Made by a program: the position numbers and the translations under genes. Shown here piece after piece: positions 28,120 to 39,691 of a stretch of 57,546 nucleotides of DNA. How positions within the stretch are numbered: the first letter of the stretch is position 1; each line of letters starts with the position of its first letter. The DNA comes from Alphaproteobacteria bacterium (lineage in GTDB: Bacteria; Pseudomonadota; Alphaproteobacteria; Rhodospirillales; Magnetospirillaceae). The notes beneath the pieces are model-generated. The model was given only the letters and a program-made list of their open reading frames with translations, was not told where the DNA came from and searched no databases. Where the stretch lies: assembly GCA_021325215.1 (NCBI GenBank), contig JAJPHO010000055.1, forward strand, positions 1-57,546. The letters run 5' to 3'.

Positions 28120-30306
28120 GTGACTCATCTCCCGCAGAATTCGCGTTCACGCCGAACGGCGCTGTCGATCTCGACGGCCCTACTTACCGCCCTGTCGCCG
28201 ACCGCGGCCCTCCTCGCCCAGACCGTGCCGGTCGAAACCATCATCGTGCAAGGGCAGCGCAACACGGGAACAGCCACCGACATCGCGCCAACCTCGACCC
28301 CGCTGGACGCGATCCAGCCGACATCCGTCATCAACCAGGATTTCATCGAGAAGAACCTGCCGCTGTCGACCAACTATGACGAAGCGATCAAATTCTCGCC
28401 GAGCGTCTTCAACACCGCGCCGAACGGCCCCGGACTTGCCGAAAGCCAGAACATCAGCATCCGCGGCTTTCAGGATGGGCAGTTCAACGTCACCTTCGAC
28501 GGCATTCCGTGGGGCGACGCCAACGATTTCACCCATCATTCGACGTCCTATTTCATGGCGCACGATCTCGGCCAGATCTCGGTGGACCGTGGTCCCGGCA
28601 CCGCCGCCACCATCGGCAACGCGACTTTCGGCGGCACCGTGTCGATCCTGTCCAAGGCGCCGGACGATCAGCTGTCGATCAAACCCTATGCTTCGTATGG
28701 CAGCTGGAACACCGCCACCTATGGCGCCGAAATCGACAGCGGCAAGATCGAGCAATATAACGGCGCACGCCTGATGCTCGATGGCGAGGGCCTCAATAGC
28801 GACGGCTATCTGACCGACATGGGGCAGCAACGGCAGAACGGCTTCCTGAAATATATCCAGCCGATCAGCGACAACACTACCCTGACCTTCGTCGCCATGT
28901 TCAACCATATCGAACAAGGCATCTCGCTTGGAGCGACCAAGGCGGAAATCGCCCAGTTCGGCCCGAACTTCGCCCTGTCGAACAATCCGGCCAGCCAGAA
29001 TTATTCCGGCTTCAATCATGATTCGATCCGCACCGACTTCGAATATGTCGATCTCGAGTCCGACCTCGGCGACGGCTGGGATCTCGATTCCAAGGTCTAT
29101 ACCTACGCTTATTACCACACAGGCCTGAACGGCGAAGACCCCAACGGCACCTTTCCCAACGGAACCCTCTATGGCGCCAATGACGTGCCAGGCCAGCTGC
29201 TGGAGAACAATTACCGCTCGATCGGCACCATCACCCGGGTCAGCAAGGATTTCGGCCTGGTCGAGATGAAGACAGGCCTATGGTACGATCACCAGTGGAA
29301 CGACCGGGCACTCTCGGATGTCGATTTCAGCCAGGGGCGGGCGATCAATCTCGCGCCCGATGCGGTGAACCAGGATGGCACGGTCGATGGCTATGTCCGC
29401 CTGCTCCACCAGGATCTGACCACGATCCAGCCTTACCTACAGGCCGACATCAAGCCGATCGACGGCCTGACCCTGTCACCCGGCGTGCGCTATTCCTATT
29501 TCGACCGCCATGTGGACTCGGTGGTGAACGTCACCGGCGTCACTGACCAGGCCTATGACAACAGCTACTCGAAGACGCTGCCCTCCTTCTCGGCCAATTA
29601 CCGGATACAGCCGGACTGGGCGGTCTATGCGCAGGTGGCGCAGGGGTTCCTGGCCCCCAACGAAAAATATGTCAATCCGCTCAGTCCCGGCTCGACGAGC
29701 ATCAGCCCCGAGGAAAGCTGGAATTATCAGGCCGGCACCTCATTCCAGAACGGCGGCTGGTCGGCTTCGTTCGACGGCTATTACATCGATTTCTCCAACC
29801 TGATCGGCAGCACCACCGTCGGCGGGCAGCAGATTTTCTACAATCAGGGCGGAGTGATCTATAAGGGCCTGGAAGCCGAGCTGACCCGCGTGATCGGCTA
29901 TGGCGTCAGTCTCTACGGCAACGGTTCGCTGAACAGCGCCAAGGACAAGCAGGGCGGTCTGTGGATCGCCAACGCGCCGCAGGCGACCGCGGCGTTCGGC
30001 GCGATCTACGACCAGAACGGCATCTCCGGCTCGATCCTCGGCAAATGGATCGGCAGCCGCTACGGCAACAGCGGCCAGACGGAAGGGCTCGATCCCTTCT
30101 ACACGGTCGATCTGGCGCTCGGCTATCGGGTCGAGAATCTGAGCCGAACGCTCAAGGACGCGTCGATCAAGCTCGAGATCAACAACCTCACCAACGTGAC
30201 CAAGATCATCAACTATGCCGGCTCGACCAACGATTCCGCCGGAACGTCGCTCTATTGGACGCAACCCGGACGCAGCTACTTCGTCACCCTTTCGGGGACG
30301 TTCTGA
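28120..30306 (+). CDS. TonB-dependent outer-membrane receptor, siderophore/cofactor type
   Basis: This is a 728-residue receptor. The start is GTG 28120 with AAGGAG seven bases upstream. The signal peptide ends near LLAQ. A TonB-box-like VETIIVQGQ is followed by the plug (about 60-175; NISIRGFQDGQFNVTFDGIP and VDRGPGTAATIG) and a beta barrel ending in Phe (YFVTLSGTF). The overall form is of the ferric-siderophore/thiamin-type receptors rather than the sugar type found further on. It is monocistronic between an AT-rich promoter region and a perfect palindromic terminator. Substrate is not assignable. Confidence 0.9.
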   Translation: MTHLPQNSRSRRTALSISTALLTALSPTAALLAQTVPVETIIVQGQRNTGTATDIAPTSTPLDAIQPTSVINQDFIEKNLPLSTNYDEAIKFSPSVFNTAPNGPGLAESQNISIRGFQDGQFNVTFDGIPWGDANDFTHHSTSYFMAHDLGQISVDRGPGTAATIGNATFGGTVSILSKAPDDQLSIKPYASYGSWNTATYGAEIDSGKIEQYNGARLMLDGEGLNSDGYLTDMGQQRQNGFLKYIQPISDNTTLTFVAMFNHIEQGISLGATKAEIAQFGPNFALSNNPASQNYSGFNHDSIRTDFEYVDLESDLGDGWDLDSKVYTYAYYHTGLNGEDPNGTFPNGTLYGANDVPGQLLENNYRSIGTITRVSKDFGLVEMKTGLWYDHQWNDRALSDVDFSQGRAINLAPDAVNQDGTVDGYVRLLHQDLTTIQPYLQADIKPIDGLTLSPGVRYSYFDRHVDSVVNVTGVTDQAYDNSYSKTLPSFSANYRIQPDWAVYAQVAQGFLAPNEKYVNPLSPGSTSISPEESWNYQAGTSFQNGGWSASFDGYYIDFSNLIGSTTVGGQQIFYNQGGVIYKGLEAELTRVIGYGVSLYGNGSLNSAKDKQGGLWIANAPQATAAFGAIYDQNGISGSILGKWIGSRYGNSGQTEGLDPFYTVDLALGYRVENLSRTLKDASIKLEINNLTNVTKIINYAGSTNDSAGTSLYWTQPGRSYFVTLSGTF

Positions 30307-30324
30307 TCCGGTACAGAAAAGTGT

Positions 30325-30348
30325 AAAGGGGGCGCATGCGCCCCCTTT
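30325..30348. terminator. Bidirectional terminator between TonB receptor and ettA
   Basis: A perfect 24-bp palindrome (AAAGGGGGCGCA and its complement) sits in the 45 bp between two convergent genes. A and T tracts at both ends fit termination from either side. Confidence 0.85.
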
Positions 30349-30351
30349 ATT

Positions 30352-32034
<1,683 letters not shown>

Positions 32035-32109
32035 ATCCTGCTTCCTTTGCAAATGATCGGGGAGTTGAAGCACGCCCGGGCGCGGATATCAAGCGACAGG
32101 AAGGCTGCA

Positions 32110-34383
32110 ATGCGTCCGGCGATTTTCCTGCTCTCCTGCCTGCTGTTCGCCACGTCTGTTGCAGCGCGGGAAAACGGTGCCGATGCGCGGATCGGCAAGG
32201 CGCTGGTCAGCGTCACCGCCCTGCGCGACGATGTGCTGCGCATCCGCATCGCCCCGGACGGCTCCCTGCCCGCCGACGAAAGCTGGGCCACCCTGCCGGA
32301 GGCACGCAAAGCCTCGGTTCCCGTGACGCCGGACGGCGCCGCGGGTTTCCACACCCAATCGCTGAGCGTGCGGATCGATCCGAAATCCGGCACGGTCCGG
32401 GTGACCGATCCCACGGGCAGGATCATCTCCTCCGGTCTCGGCTGGCGGACGGACGGCCCGGGCTTCCGGCTCGATTTCGCCCTCGATCCGGCCACCCATA
32501 TTTTCGGGCTGGGCGACAAGATGGGGCCGCTCGACCGGCGCGGCCGGCAATTCTCGCTGTGGAACACCGATGCCTATGGGTTCCAGGAATCGACCGACCC
32601 GCTCTACAAATCGATCCCCTTCTTCCTGACCCTGACCGAGGGACGCGCCGCCGGGCTGTTCCTCGACGACACCTTCCGCACCAGCTTCGATTTCGGCGCC
32701 GTGCATCCCGACCGGATCGGCATCGAGGCGGCGGGCGGGCCGATCGATTACTATGTCTTCGCCGGCCCCGATCCGAAAGCGGTTCTGCGGGCTTATGGCT
32801 GGCTGACCGGCACGCCGCCCTTGCCGCCGATCTGGGCGTTCGGGTTCCAGCAATCGCGCTATGGCTATAAATCCGACGCCGAGATCCGCGAAGTCGCCGG
32901 CCGCCTGCGCCATGACCGCATTCCCGCCGACGTGATCTGGTTCGACATCACCGTGCTCGACCACAACCGGGCCTTCACCACCGATCCGGTCAATTTCCCC
33001 GACTTTCCCAAGCTGGTTTCCGATCTCGACGCGATGGGACTGCGCTCGGTCATCATCACCGACCTGCATCTGGCCGCCCAGCCGGGCTATGCGCCATTCG
33101 ACAGCGGACTGGCGGGCGATCACTTCCTCAAGAACCCCGACGGCTCGATCTATAAGGGACCGGTCTGGCCCGGCCCCTCGGTCTTCCCCGATTTCAGCAA
33201 GGCTTCAGCGCGCGCCTGGTGGGGCACGCTCTATGAGGAGCTCTATAACCGCACCGGCGTCGCCGGCATCTGGAACGACATGAACGAACCCTCGGTGTTC
33301 AAGGTTCCCGGCCTGACCATTCCCGACAGCGTCCTGTCCCCGGGTCTGCACAATGTCTATGGCATGCTCAACAGCCGCGCGACCTATGAGGGTCTGCTGA
33401 CGCTGCAGCCCGATCGCCGCCCCTTCGTCATGACCCGCGCCACCTATGCCGGCGGACAGCGTTACGCGGTGACCTGGACCGGCGACAATTCCGCCACCTG
33501 GAACCATCTGCGCCTGTCCACGCCGCAATTGCTGAGCCTGGGTCTGTCCGGCATTCCCTTCGCCGGCGACGATCTGGGCGGCTTCACCGGCACGCCCTCG
33601 CCCGAGCTGCTGACCGAATGGCTGGCCATCGGCATGTTCAATCCGATCGCCCGCGACCATAGCGAACCGGAATCGGCCCGCCAGGAAGTGTGGGTGCATG
33701 GGCCCGAGCAGGAGGACATCCGCCGCCGCTTCATCGAGACCCGCTATCGGCTGATGCCCTATATCTACGGCCTGGCCGAGGAAGCCTCGCGCACCGGTAT
33801 TCCGATGATGCGGCCGCTGTTCCTCGAATTTCCCGCAGAGAAAGAGGCCGGCGGCGAATTCCTGTGGGGGCCGTCGCTGCTGGTGGCGCCCTCGCCCTGG
33901 CCCGAAAGTCCGCATCCTTACAAGGTGGTTCTGCCCGGCGGCGGCGACTGGTTCGATTTCTGGACCGGCGCCAAGGTGGATGGGGAACCCGAAATCCTGC
34001 CTGAACCGGGCAGGCTGCCGGTCTATGTGCGGAGCGGCAGCGTCATTCCCAGCCAGCCTTTGGTTCAAAGCACCAAGCAACTGCCCGACGGCCCGCTGAC
34101 CCTCGACATCTATCCGGGCCCCGATTGCCATGGCTCCGTCTATGCCGACGATGGCGAAACCCTGGCCTATAAACGCAGCGCCTATTACCGCCAGTCTTTC
34201 ACCTGCGGCTCGGACCGGCCGGGCGAGCTGCATCTCGACATCGCCGCGCCGGAGGGATCGTTCACCCCCTGGTGGCGGAGTTTTCGTCTGCGTGTCCATG
34301 GCGAAACAGAGGTGGTCGAGATCTCTGTCGAAACACCACAGAAAAACCAGCGAATCTCTCTGATGTCAGCGCTGTCTAAATAG
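32110..34383 (+). CDS. Exported GH31 alpha-glucosidase
   Basis: This is a retaining alpha-glucosidase of 757 residues that would release glucose from maltose and maltodextrins in the periplasm or at the surface. The signal peptide is residues 1-19 (ending SVAA). The N-terminal beta-sandwich runs to about 235 and the catalytic TIM barrel from about 240. The nucleophile is D390 in GIWNDMNEPSVF; the acid/base is D459 in WTGDNSATW. C-terminal beta domains follow (DIYPGPDCHGSVYADDGET). ATG 32110 is chosen because it starts the signal peptide and has AGGAAGG upstream. It opens the alpha-glucan locus. Confidence 0.94.
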   Translation: MRPAIFLLSCLLFATSVAARENGADARIGKALVSVTALRDDVLRIRIAPDGSLPADESWATLPEARKASVPVTPDGAAGFHTQSLSVRIDPKSGTVRVTDPTGRIISSGLGWRTDGPGFRLDFALDPATHIFGLGDKMGPLDRRGRQFSLWNTDAYGFQESTDPLYKSIPFFLTLTEGRAAGLFLDDTFRTSFDFGAVHPDRIGIEAAGGPIDYYVFAGPDPKAVLRAYGWLTGTPPLPPIWAFGFQQSRYGYKSDAEIREVAGRLRHDRIPADVIWFDITVLDHNRAFTTDPVNFPDFPKLVSDLDAMGLRSVIITDLHLAAQPGYAPFDSGLAGDHFLKNPDGSIYKGPVWPGPSVFPDFSKASARAWWGTLYEELYNRTGVAGIWNDMNEPSVFKVPGLTIPDSVLSPGLHNVYGMLNSRATYEGLLTLQPDRRPFVMTRATYAGGQRYAVTWTGDNSATWNHLRLSTPQLLSLGLSGIPFAGDDLGGFTGTPSPELLTEWLAIGMFNPIARDHSEPESARQEVWVHGPEQEDIRRRFIETRYRLMPYIYGLAEEASRTGIPMMRPLFLEFPAEKEAGGEFLWGPSLLVAPSPWPESPHPYKVVLPGGGDWFDFWTGAKVDGEPEILPEPGRLPVYVRSGSVIPSQPLVQSTKQLPDGPLTLDIYPGPDCHGSVYADDGETLAYKRSAYYRQSFTCGSDRPGELHLDIAAPEGSFTPWWRSFRLRVHGETEVVEISVETPQKNQRISLMSALSK

Positions 34384-34574
34384 TAGTTCCAGTCCAGTCT
34401 ACTTATATTGCAGCGCACAAGCATACGAATGCATTGGTTTTCTTGATCATCACTGCATACCTATTCATCTTTCACCTCGTTGTAACAGAACGTAACCCCT
34501 GAGACATTGAAGCGGGATCAGCGCGCCGGGACACCACGAGAGCGCGCCAGTCGAACGACATAGTCGGGGGAAAT

Positions 34575-36866
34575 GTGAAGAGATTCGGACTCCTGTGCGG
34601 GAGCTGTCTGATCGCTGCCGGGGCGCTGCTGAGCGCCTCGCGGGTTTCTGCTGCCGGGCCGACCTGGTCGCCGGCCGCCAAGACCGGCCTGGGCACCGCC
34701 TATGCCGATTATTCCGCCAACCGCGACGCGTCCACCGTCTGGTTCTCGCTGGCGGACGGCGTGGTCACCGAGACCATGTTCGGCATGATCCACGAGATCC
34801 AGCTGAAAGACCTGCTGTTCGCGGTCAAGGGCGCCGGCTTCGACGAGTCCGAGCTGACCGCGACCACCAGCAAGACCGAGTATCTCGACACCGACGCCCA
34901 GGGCCGCCCACGCTCGCTGGCCTATAAGCTGACCAATACCGCCAAAAACGGCCGCTACGAGATCGAGAAGCAGATCTTCACCGATCCGGCCTCGAACAGC
35001 CTGTTCCTGCGCGTGATCTTTCGCGCCAAGGGCGGCGCCATCACCCCGACCCTGCTGGCCCATCCCGGCCTGAACGGCCTGATCGGCGGCGAGGCCCTGG
35101 ATGCCGCGAACGGCGTGCTGCATGCCGAGAAGAACGGCACCCATCTGATCATCAAGAGCGCCCAGGCGCCGGCCCGCACCGCCACGGGCGAGAACGAGCT
35201 GCGCGCCGAGCTGGCGCCGGTGAGCGGCGAGGCCACTTACGATTTCGTCGTCAGCTTCGGCCATAGCCGCGCCGAAGCCGAAGCCGCCGCCGACGGCACG
35301 CTGAAGCGCGGCCACGATGCCGTGTTGGCCTCCTATGATTCCGGCTGGGAAGGCTATCTGTCGAAACTGTCGGCGCTCGACTCGCTGGCGCCCGAATCCG
35401 AGGATGGCGGCAAGCTGCTGTCGGTCAGCGCGATGGTGCTGAAGGCCAGCGAGGACAAGCAGCATCCGGGCGCCCTGATCGCCTCGCTCTCGACTCCCTG
35501 GGGCGAAACGGTGTCGGCCACCAAGCCTGCCACCGGCTACCGCGCCGTCTGGCCGCGCGATTTCTATCAATGCGCCATGGCGCTGCTGGCCCTGGGCGAC
35601 ACGGAAACGCCCGTCGCGGCGATGAACTACCTGAAGACCGTGCAGGTCGGCGCCGGCACCCCCGACAATCAGGGCGCGACCGGCTGGTATCTGCAGAAAT
35701 CCCATGTCGACGGCACGCCGGAATGGATCGGCGTCCAGCTCGACCAGACCGCCATGCCGATCATGCTGGCCTGGAAGCTGTCGCAGGCCGGCCTGCTCGA
35801 CAAGGCGGCGCTGACCGCCCTCTACGGCTCGCAATTGAAGGCCGCCGCCACCTTCCTGGCCAAAGGCGGCGACGTCGCGATGAAGTTCAACCAGGCGAAG
35901 ATCGTGCCGCCCAAGACCCAGCAGGAACGCTGGGAAGAGCAGCCCGGCTTCTCGCCCTCGACCACCGCCGCCGTGGTGGCCGGCCTGACCGTCGCCGCCG
36001 ACATCGCCGATCAGGCGGGCGACAAGGACGGCGCCAAGCGGTACCGCGTCAGTGCGGACAAGATCTCGGCCTCGATCGAAAAGACCATGGCCACCATCAA
36101 GCCGGTGCTGGCCCAGCGCGGCCAGGCGGCGAAGCATTTCCTGCGCATCGCGCCGGATGGCCGCCCCGATGCCGGCGATCCGCTGCTGGCGCGCAACGGC
36201 AAGCAGGCCCGCCCCGAGGAAAGCTATCTCGATGCCGGCTTCCTCGAACTGGTCCGCTATGGGGTGCGCGCGCCGAACGATCCGGTCATCCTGGCCAGCA
36301 TCGGCCAGGTCGACGACCGCACCCTGCCCGACGATCTGCGCATCCGCTACGACTTCCATTTCCAGGGCTCGGTCCAGGCCTATCCCGGCTGGCGCCGCTA
36401 TTCCGACGACGGCTATGGCGAGGATGCGGTGACCGGCGCCAATTTCGGCGCCGAGACCGAAGACCGCCTGTCGACCGATGTCGACGGCCATCAGAGCCCC
36501 AATCAGCGCGGCCGCGTGTGGCCGATCTTCACCGGCGAACGCGGCCATTACGAGCTGGCCGCCGCCAATGCCAAGCCGCACGGCGCCTCGGACGCCGACA
36601 TCCAGCGGGTGCGCGATACCTATGTGAAGGCGATGGAGCTGTTCGCCAACCAGGGGATGATGATCCCCGAACAGGTGTGGGACGGCGTCGGAGCCAATCC
36701 GGACAACCGCTTCACGGCGGGCGCCGGCACCGACAGCGCGACGCCGCTTTCGTGGGCGCATGCCGAATACATCAAGCTGCTGCGGTCCTTGCGCGACCGC
36801 CAGGTATGGGACCTCTACGCGCCGGTGGCGGGACGCTACGCCGACGCGAAAAAACAGTCTCGATAA
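34575..36866 (+). CDS. Exported GH15 glucan 1,4-alpha-glucosidase (glucoamylase)
   Basis: This is an inverting exo-enzyme that removes glucose from the non-reducing ends of starch-like chains. The 763 residues start at GTG 34575 (GGGGGAAAT upstream) with a signal peptide to about SAAG. A bacterial-type N-terminal beta domain (about 30-270) is followed by the (alpha/alpha)6 catalytic domain (about 300-740). The general acid is in RWEEQPGFSP (E454/E455) and the general base is E699 in IPEQVWD. There is no starch-binding module. The 191-bp gap before it likely contains its promoter; I found no clear LacI-type operator there. Confidence 0.93.
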   Translation: MKRFGLLCGSCLIAAGALLSASRVSAAGPTWSPAAKTGLGTAYADYSANRDASTVWFSLADGVVTETMFGMIHEIQLKDLLFAVKGAGFDESELTATTSKTEYLDTDAQGRPRSLAYKLTNTAKNGRYEIEKQIFTDPASNSLFLRVIFRAKGGAITPTLLAHPGLNGLIGGEALDAANGVLHAEKNGTHLIIKSAQAPARTATGENELRAELAPVSGEATYDFVVSFGHSRAEAEAAADGTLKRGHDAVLASYDSGWEGYLSKLSALDSLAPESEDGGKLLSVSAMVLKASEDKQHPGALIASLSTPWGETVSATKPATGYRAVWPRDFYQCAMALLALGDTETPVAAMNYLKTVQVGAGTPDNQGATGWYLQKSHVDGTPEWIGVQLDQTAMPIMLAWKLSQAGLLDKAALTALYGSQLKAAATFLAKGGDVAMKFNQAKIVPPKTQQERWEEQPGFSPSTTAAVVAGLTVAADIADQAGDKDGAKRYRVSADKISASIEKTMATIKPVLAQRGQAAKHFLRIAPDGRPDAGDPLLARNGKQARPEESYLDAGFLELVRYGVRAPNDPVILASIGQVDDRTLPDDLRIRYDFHFQGSVQAYPGWRRYSDDGYGEDAVTGANFGAETEDRLSTDVDGHQSPNQRGRVWPIFTGERGHYELAAANAKPHGASDADIQRVRDTYVKAMELFANQGMMIPEQVWDGVGANPDNRFTAGAGTDSATPLSWAHAEYIKLLRSLRDRQVWDLYAPVAGRYADAKKQSR

Positions 36867-36923
36867 AAGCGCCGTTGCACGGCGCGTTCAGGGAAACGAA
36901 AGTTCAAGACGAGGGGATCTGAA

Positions 36924-39629
36924 ATGAACAAGACCACGAAACATACGATGCTTGCCGCCAAGCGGGCGCTGCTGGGGGGCGGCGTTTCCCTGTTGGCGCT
37001 GGCGATCGCCAGCCAGGCGGCGTTCGCCCAGGAAGAAATCGTCGTCACCGGCTTCCGCAAGAGCATCCAGGACTCGCTGGAGACCAAGCGCAACAGCGAC
37101 GACATCGTCGAAGCCATCTCGGCCGAAGATCTGGGCAAGCTGCCCGACGAATCGATCGCGGATTCCATCGCCCGCCTGCCGGGCCTGGCCACCCAGCGCA
37201 ACAATTCGGGCCGTGACCAGTTCATCTCGGTGCGCGGCCTGCCCGCCGACATGACGGTGACCCTGCTGAACGGCCGCGAACAGGCTTCGACCTCGAACAA
37301 CCGCGACGTCCAGTACGACCAATATCCGGCCGAGCTGGTCAATCAGGTGCTGGTCTACAAGACCGGCGACGCCGCTCTGGTCAATGCCGGCATCGCCACC
37401 ATCGACATCCGCACCGTCCGCCCGCTCGATTACGGCAAGGAGGCGCTGACCGTCGGCGCCCGCGGCCAGTACGACCTCAACGGCCAGATGATCCAGGGCA
37501 GCTCGCCGCTCGGCGAGCGCTTCAACATCACCTATATCGACCAGTTCGCCCACGACACCATCGGCCTGCTGGCGGGCTATGCCCACACCGACAGCCCGAA
37601 CCAGATCGTGTCGCAGCAGGGTTACGGCTATACCGGCAACAATCTGTTCCCGGGCGGCCTGCAGGACTGGCTGGTCGGCGACAATCTGAAGCGCGACGGC
37701 TACACCGTCGCCCTGCAGTGGAAGCCGAACGACCGCTTCGAAGCGAACATCGACGAGTTCTACAGCCGCTATAACGACCAGACCCGCTATGTCGGCCTGG
37801 AGAATTCCGGCCTGCCGGCCCCGATCTCATCGACCGCCAATTCCGAGACCCTGGTCTTCAACCCGCAGATCCAGAACTACGACTATCACGAAAAGGACGA
37901 CCTGGATTCGTTCGGCGCCAATTTCAAATATAAGATCGCCGACGGCTGGAGCACCTCGCTCGATTTGAACTTCAACGACGCGATGCGCAAGCTGCCGGAG
38001 CTCGAGCTCTATAGCGGCCTGCCGATCAACGGCAACACCGAGCCGGCGGTCACCATTTCGCGCAATTCGGCCGGCTTCTTCACCGGCAACGGCCAGAGCT
38101 ATTCCAACCCGTCGCTCTATGCGCTGGGTGAAAATCTCGGCTGGGCGAATTTCTATCCGCAGAACAATGCGGCGTGGGGAAACCCGACCAACAATTTCAA
38201 CGTCGCCGGTTCGGGCGTGTACAAGAACATCACCACCAAGGACACCATCCAGCAGGTCAAGTGGAACACGGTCCACGATCTGTCGGACCTGCCGCTGACC
38301 AATATCGAGATCGGCGTCGACTACAAGGAACGCAAGAAGTCCTACAACTATGTCGAAGCGGAAGGCTATCTGAACAGCCTGAACCCGCAGATGCAGGTGC
38401 CGGCCTCGCTGCTGCAGTCGCCGACCAGCTTCTCGCGCTTCGGCTTCGGCGACGTGCTGACCTTCGATCCGGTGGCGGCCTGGACCAGCGGCCTTTACAC
38501 CTCGCATCCGCGTCAGGACCAGGATTACAACAACTGGTTCGTCCACGAGCGCGTCACCACCGCCTATGTCAAATCGGACATCGCCACCGAACTGTTCGGC
38601 CATGACCTGCACGGCAATGTCGGCACCCAGGTGGTCCACACCAACCAGTCGGTGCTGGAATTCGCCGAAAATGGCAGCTGGCCGAACTACAATTTCGTTC
38701 CGACCTCGAGCGGCACCAGCTATTGGGACGTCCTGCCCAGCCTGAACCTGATCTACGAGCTGAGCCACGAGGACGAAGTGCGCTTCGGCGTCGGCCGCTC
38801 GATGGCCCGCCCGCGCCTCGACACGCTGGCCGGCCCCTATACCGTCACCTATACCCCGGCCAACGGCAACAGCAGCGTCTCGCCCTGGAACGCCACCTCC
38901 GGCAATCCCAAGCTGAAGCCCTATGTGTCCGACGACGTCGACCTGTCCTACACCAAATATCTCGGCGACGGCGCCTATGCCTCGATCGCGGGCTATTACA
39001 AGAACCTCGAAACCTTCATCTATGACAGCGTCAACATCATCTCGTTCGCCGGCTTCCCGACTTACGGCACACCGCCCAACACCTATCTCGGCCCGTCCAG
39101 CTCGTATCATAACGGCAATGGCGGTTCGCTCTACGGCACCGAACTGTCCGGCAACCTGCCCTTCGACAAGATCCATCCATGGCTGAAGGGTTTCGGTCTG
39201 CAGGCCAACGTCGCGGTCAATTTCAGCACCATCAACATTCCGCCCGGCACCAATGTCGGCGGCCAGCCCTACTCGCCCAACGGCCAGATCCCGGAACTGT
39301 CGAAATGGACCGCGGGCGCTACGCTCTACTACACCTATGAGGGCTTCGAGGCGCGTGTCGCCGACCGTTACCGCAGCTCCTACATCCATGAAGTGCCGCA
39401 GTTCGGCGGCGAGCTGGTCAATGTGGTCGGCGCTGCCGAAAACATCGTCGACATGCAGGTCAGCTACAGCTGGGACGAGGGTATGTATAAGGGCCTGTCC
39501 AGCAGCTTCTCGGTGCAGAACGCCACCGACGAGCCGCAGAAGACCTACTTCAACAACAACCCCAGCCAGGCCCAATATTTCAAATATTTCGGCACGACCA
39601 TCATGTGGGGCGTCAGCTACAAGATGTGA
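36924..39629 (+). CDS. TonB-dependent receptor, MalA-like maltodextrin type
   Basis: This is a 901-residue outer-membrane transporter of the large Xanthomonas/Caulobacter type. It has a signal peptide to about AFAQ, the TonB box EEIVVTGFRKSIQDSLETKR and the family-typical plug start SAEDLGKLPDESIADSIARL. The barrel ends in TIMWGVSYKM. The Caulobacter member MalA imports maltodextrins, and the genes on both sides here are alpha-glucan hydrolases, so the same role is inferred. It starts 57 bp after the glucoamylase stop, probably in one transcript, and is followed by a strong terminator. Confidence 0.92.
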   Translation: MNKTTKHTMLAAKRALLGGGVSLLALAIASQAAFAQEEIVVTGFRKSIQDSLETKRNSDDIVEAISAEDLGKLPDESIADSIARLPGLATQRNNSGRDQFISVRGLPADMTVTLLNGREQASTSNNRDVQYDQYPAELVNQVLVYKTGDAALVNAGIATIDIRTVRPLDYGKEALTVGARGQYDLNGQMIQGSSPLGERFNITYIDQFAHDTIGLLAGYAHTDSPNQIVSQQGYGYTGNNLFPGGLQDWLVGDNLKRDGYTVALQWKPNDRFEANIDEFYSRYNDQTRYVGLENSGLPAPISSTANSETLVFNPQIQNYDYHEKDDLDSFGANFKYKIADGWSTSLDLNFNDAMRKLPELELYSGLPINGNTEPAVTISRNSAGFFTGNGQSYSNPSLYALGENLGWANFYPQNNAAWGNPTNNFNVAGSGVYKNITTKDTIQQVKWNTVHDLSDLPLTNIEIGVDYKERKKSYNYVEAEGYLNSLNPQMQVPASLLQSPTSFSRFGFGDVLTFDPVAAWTSGLYTSHPRQDQDYNNWFVHERVTTAYVKSDIATELFGHDLHGNVGTQVVHTNQSVLEFAENGSWPNYNFVPTSSGTSYWDVLPSLNLIYELSHEDEVRFGVGRSMARPRLDTLAGPYTVTYTPANGNSSVSPWNATSGNPKLKPYVSDDVDLSYTKYLGDGAYASIAGYYKNLETFIYDSVNIISFAGFPTYGTPPNTYLGPSSSYHNGNGGSLYGTELSGNLPFDKIHPWLKGFGLQANVAVNFSTINIPPGTNVGGQPYSPNGQIPELSKWTAGATLYYTYEGFEARVADRYRSSYIHEVPQFGGELVNVVGAAENIVDMQVSYSWDEGMYKGLSSSFSVQNATDEPQKTYFNNNPSQAQYFKYFGTTIMWGVSYKM

Positions 39630-39650
39630 TTCAGGGTTCCCACCCTGTCC

Positions 39651-39689
39651 GGGCGGCGCGCTGGAAACAGCACGCCGCCCTCTTTTTTC
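39651..39689 (+). terminator. Rho-independent terminator after the MalA-like receptor
   Basis: GGGCGGCGCGCTG pairs with CAGCACGCCGCCC (one wobble) around GAAA, followed by CTCTTTTTT. The stop of the convergent halogenase gene lies immediately after. Confidence 0.9.
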
Positions 39690-39691
39690 CC

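Noticed and set aside
34384-34574. LacI operator before the glucoamylase gene
   Set aside because: No symmetric CG-centred site of 14-18 bp was found; the region is AT-rich but not palindromic.
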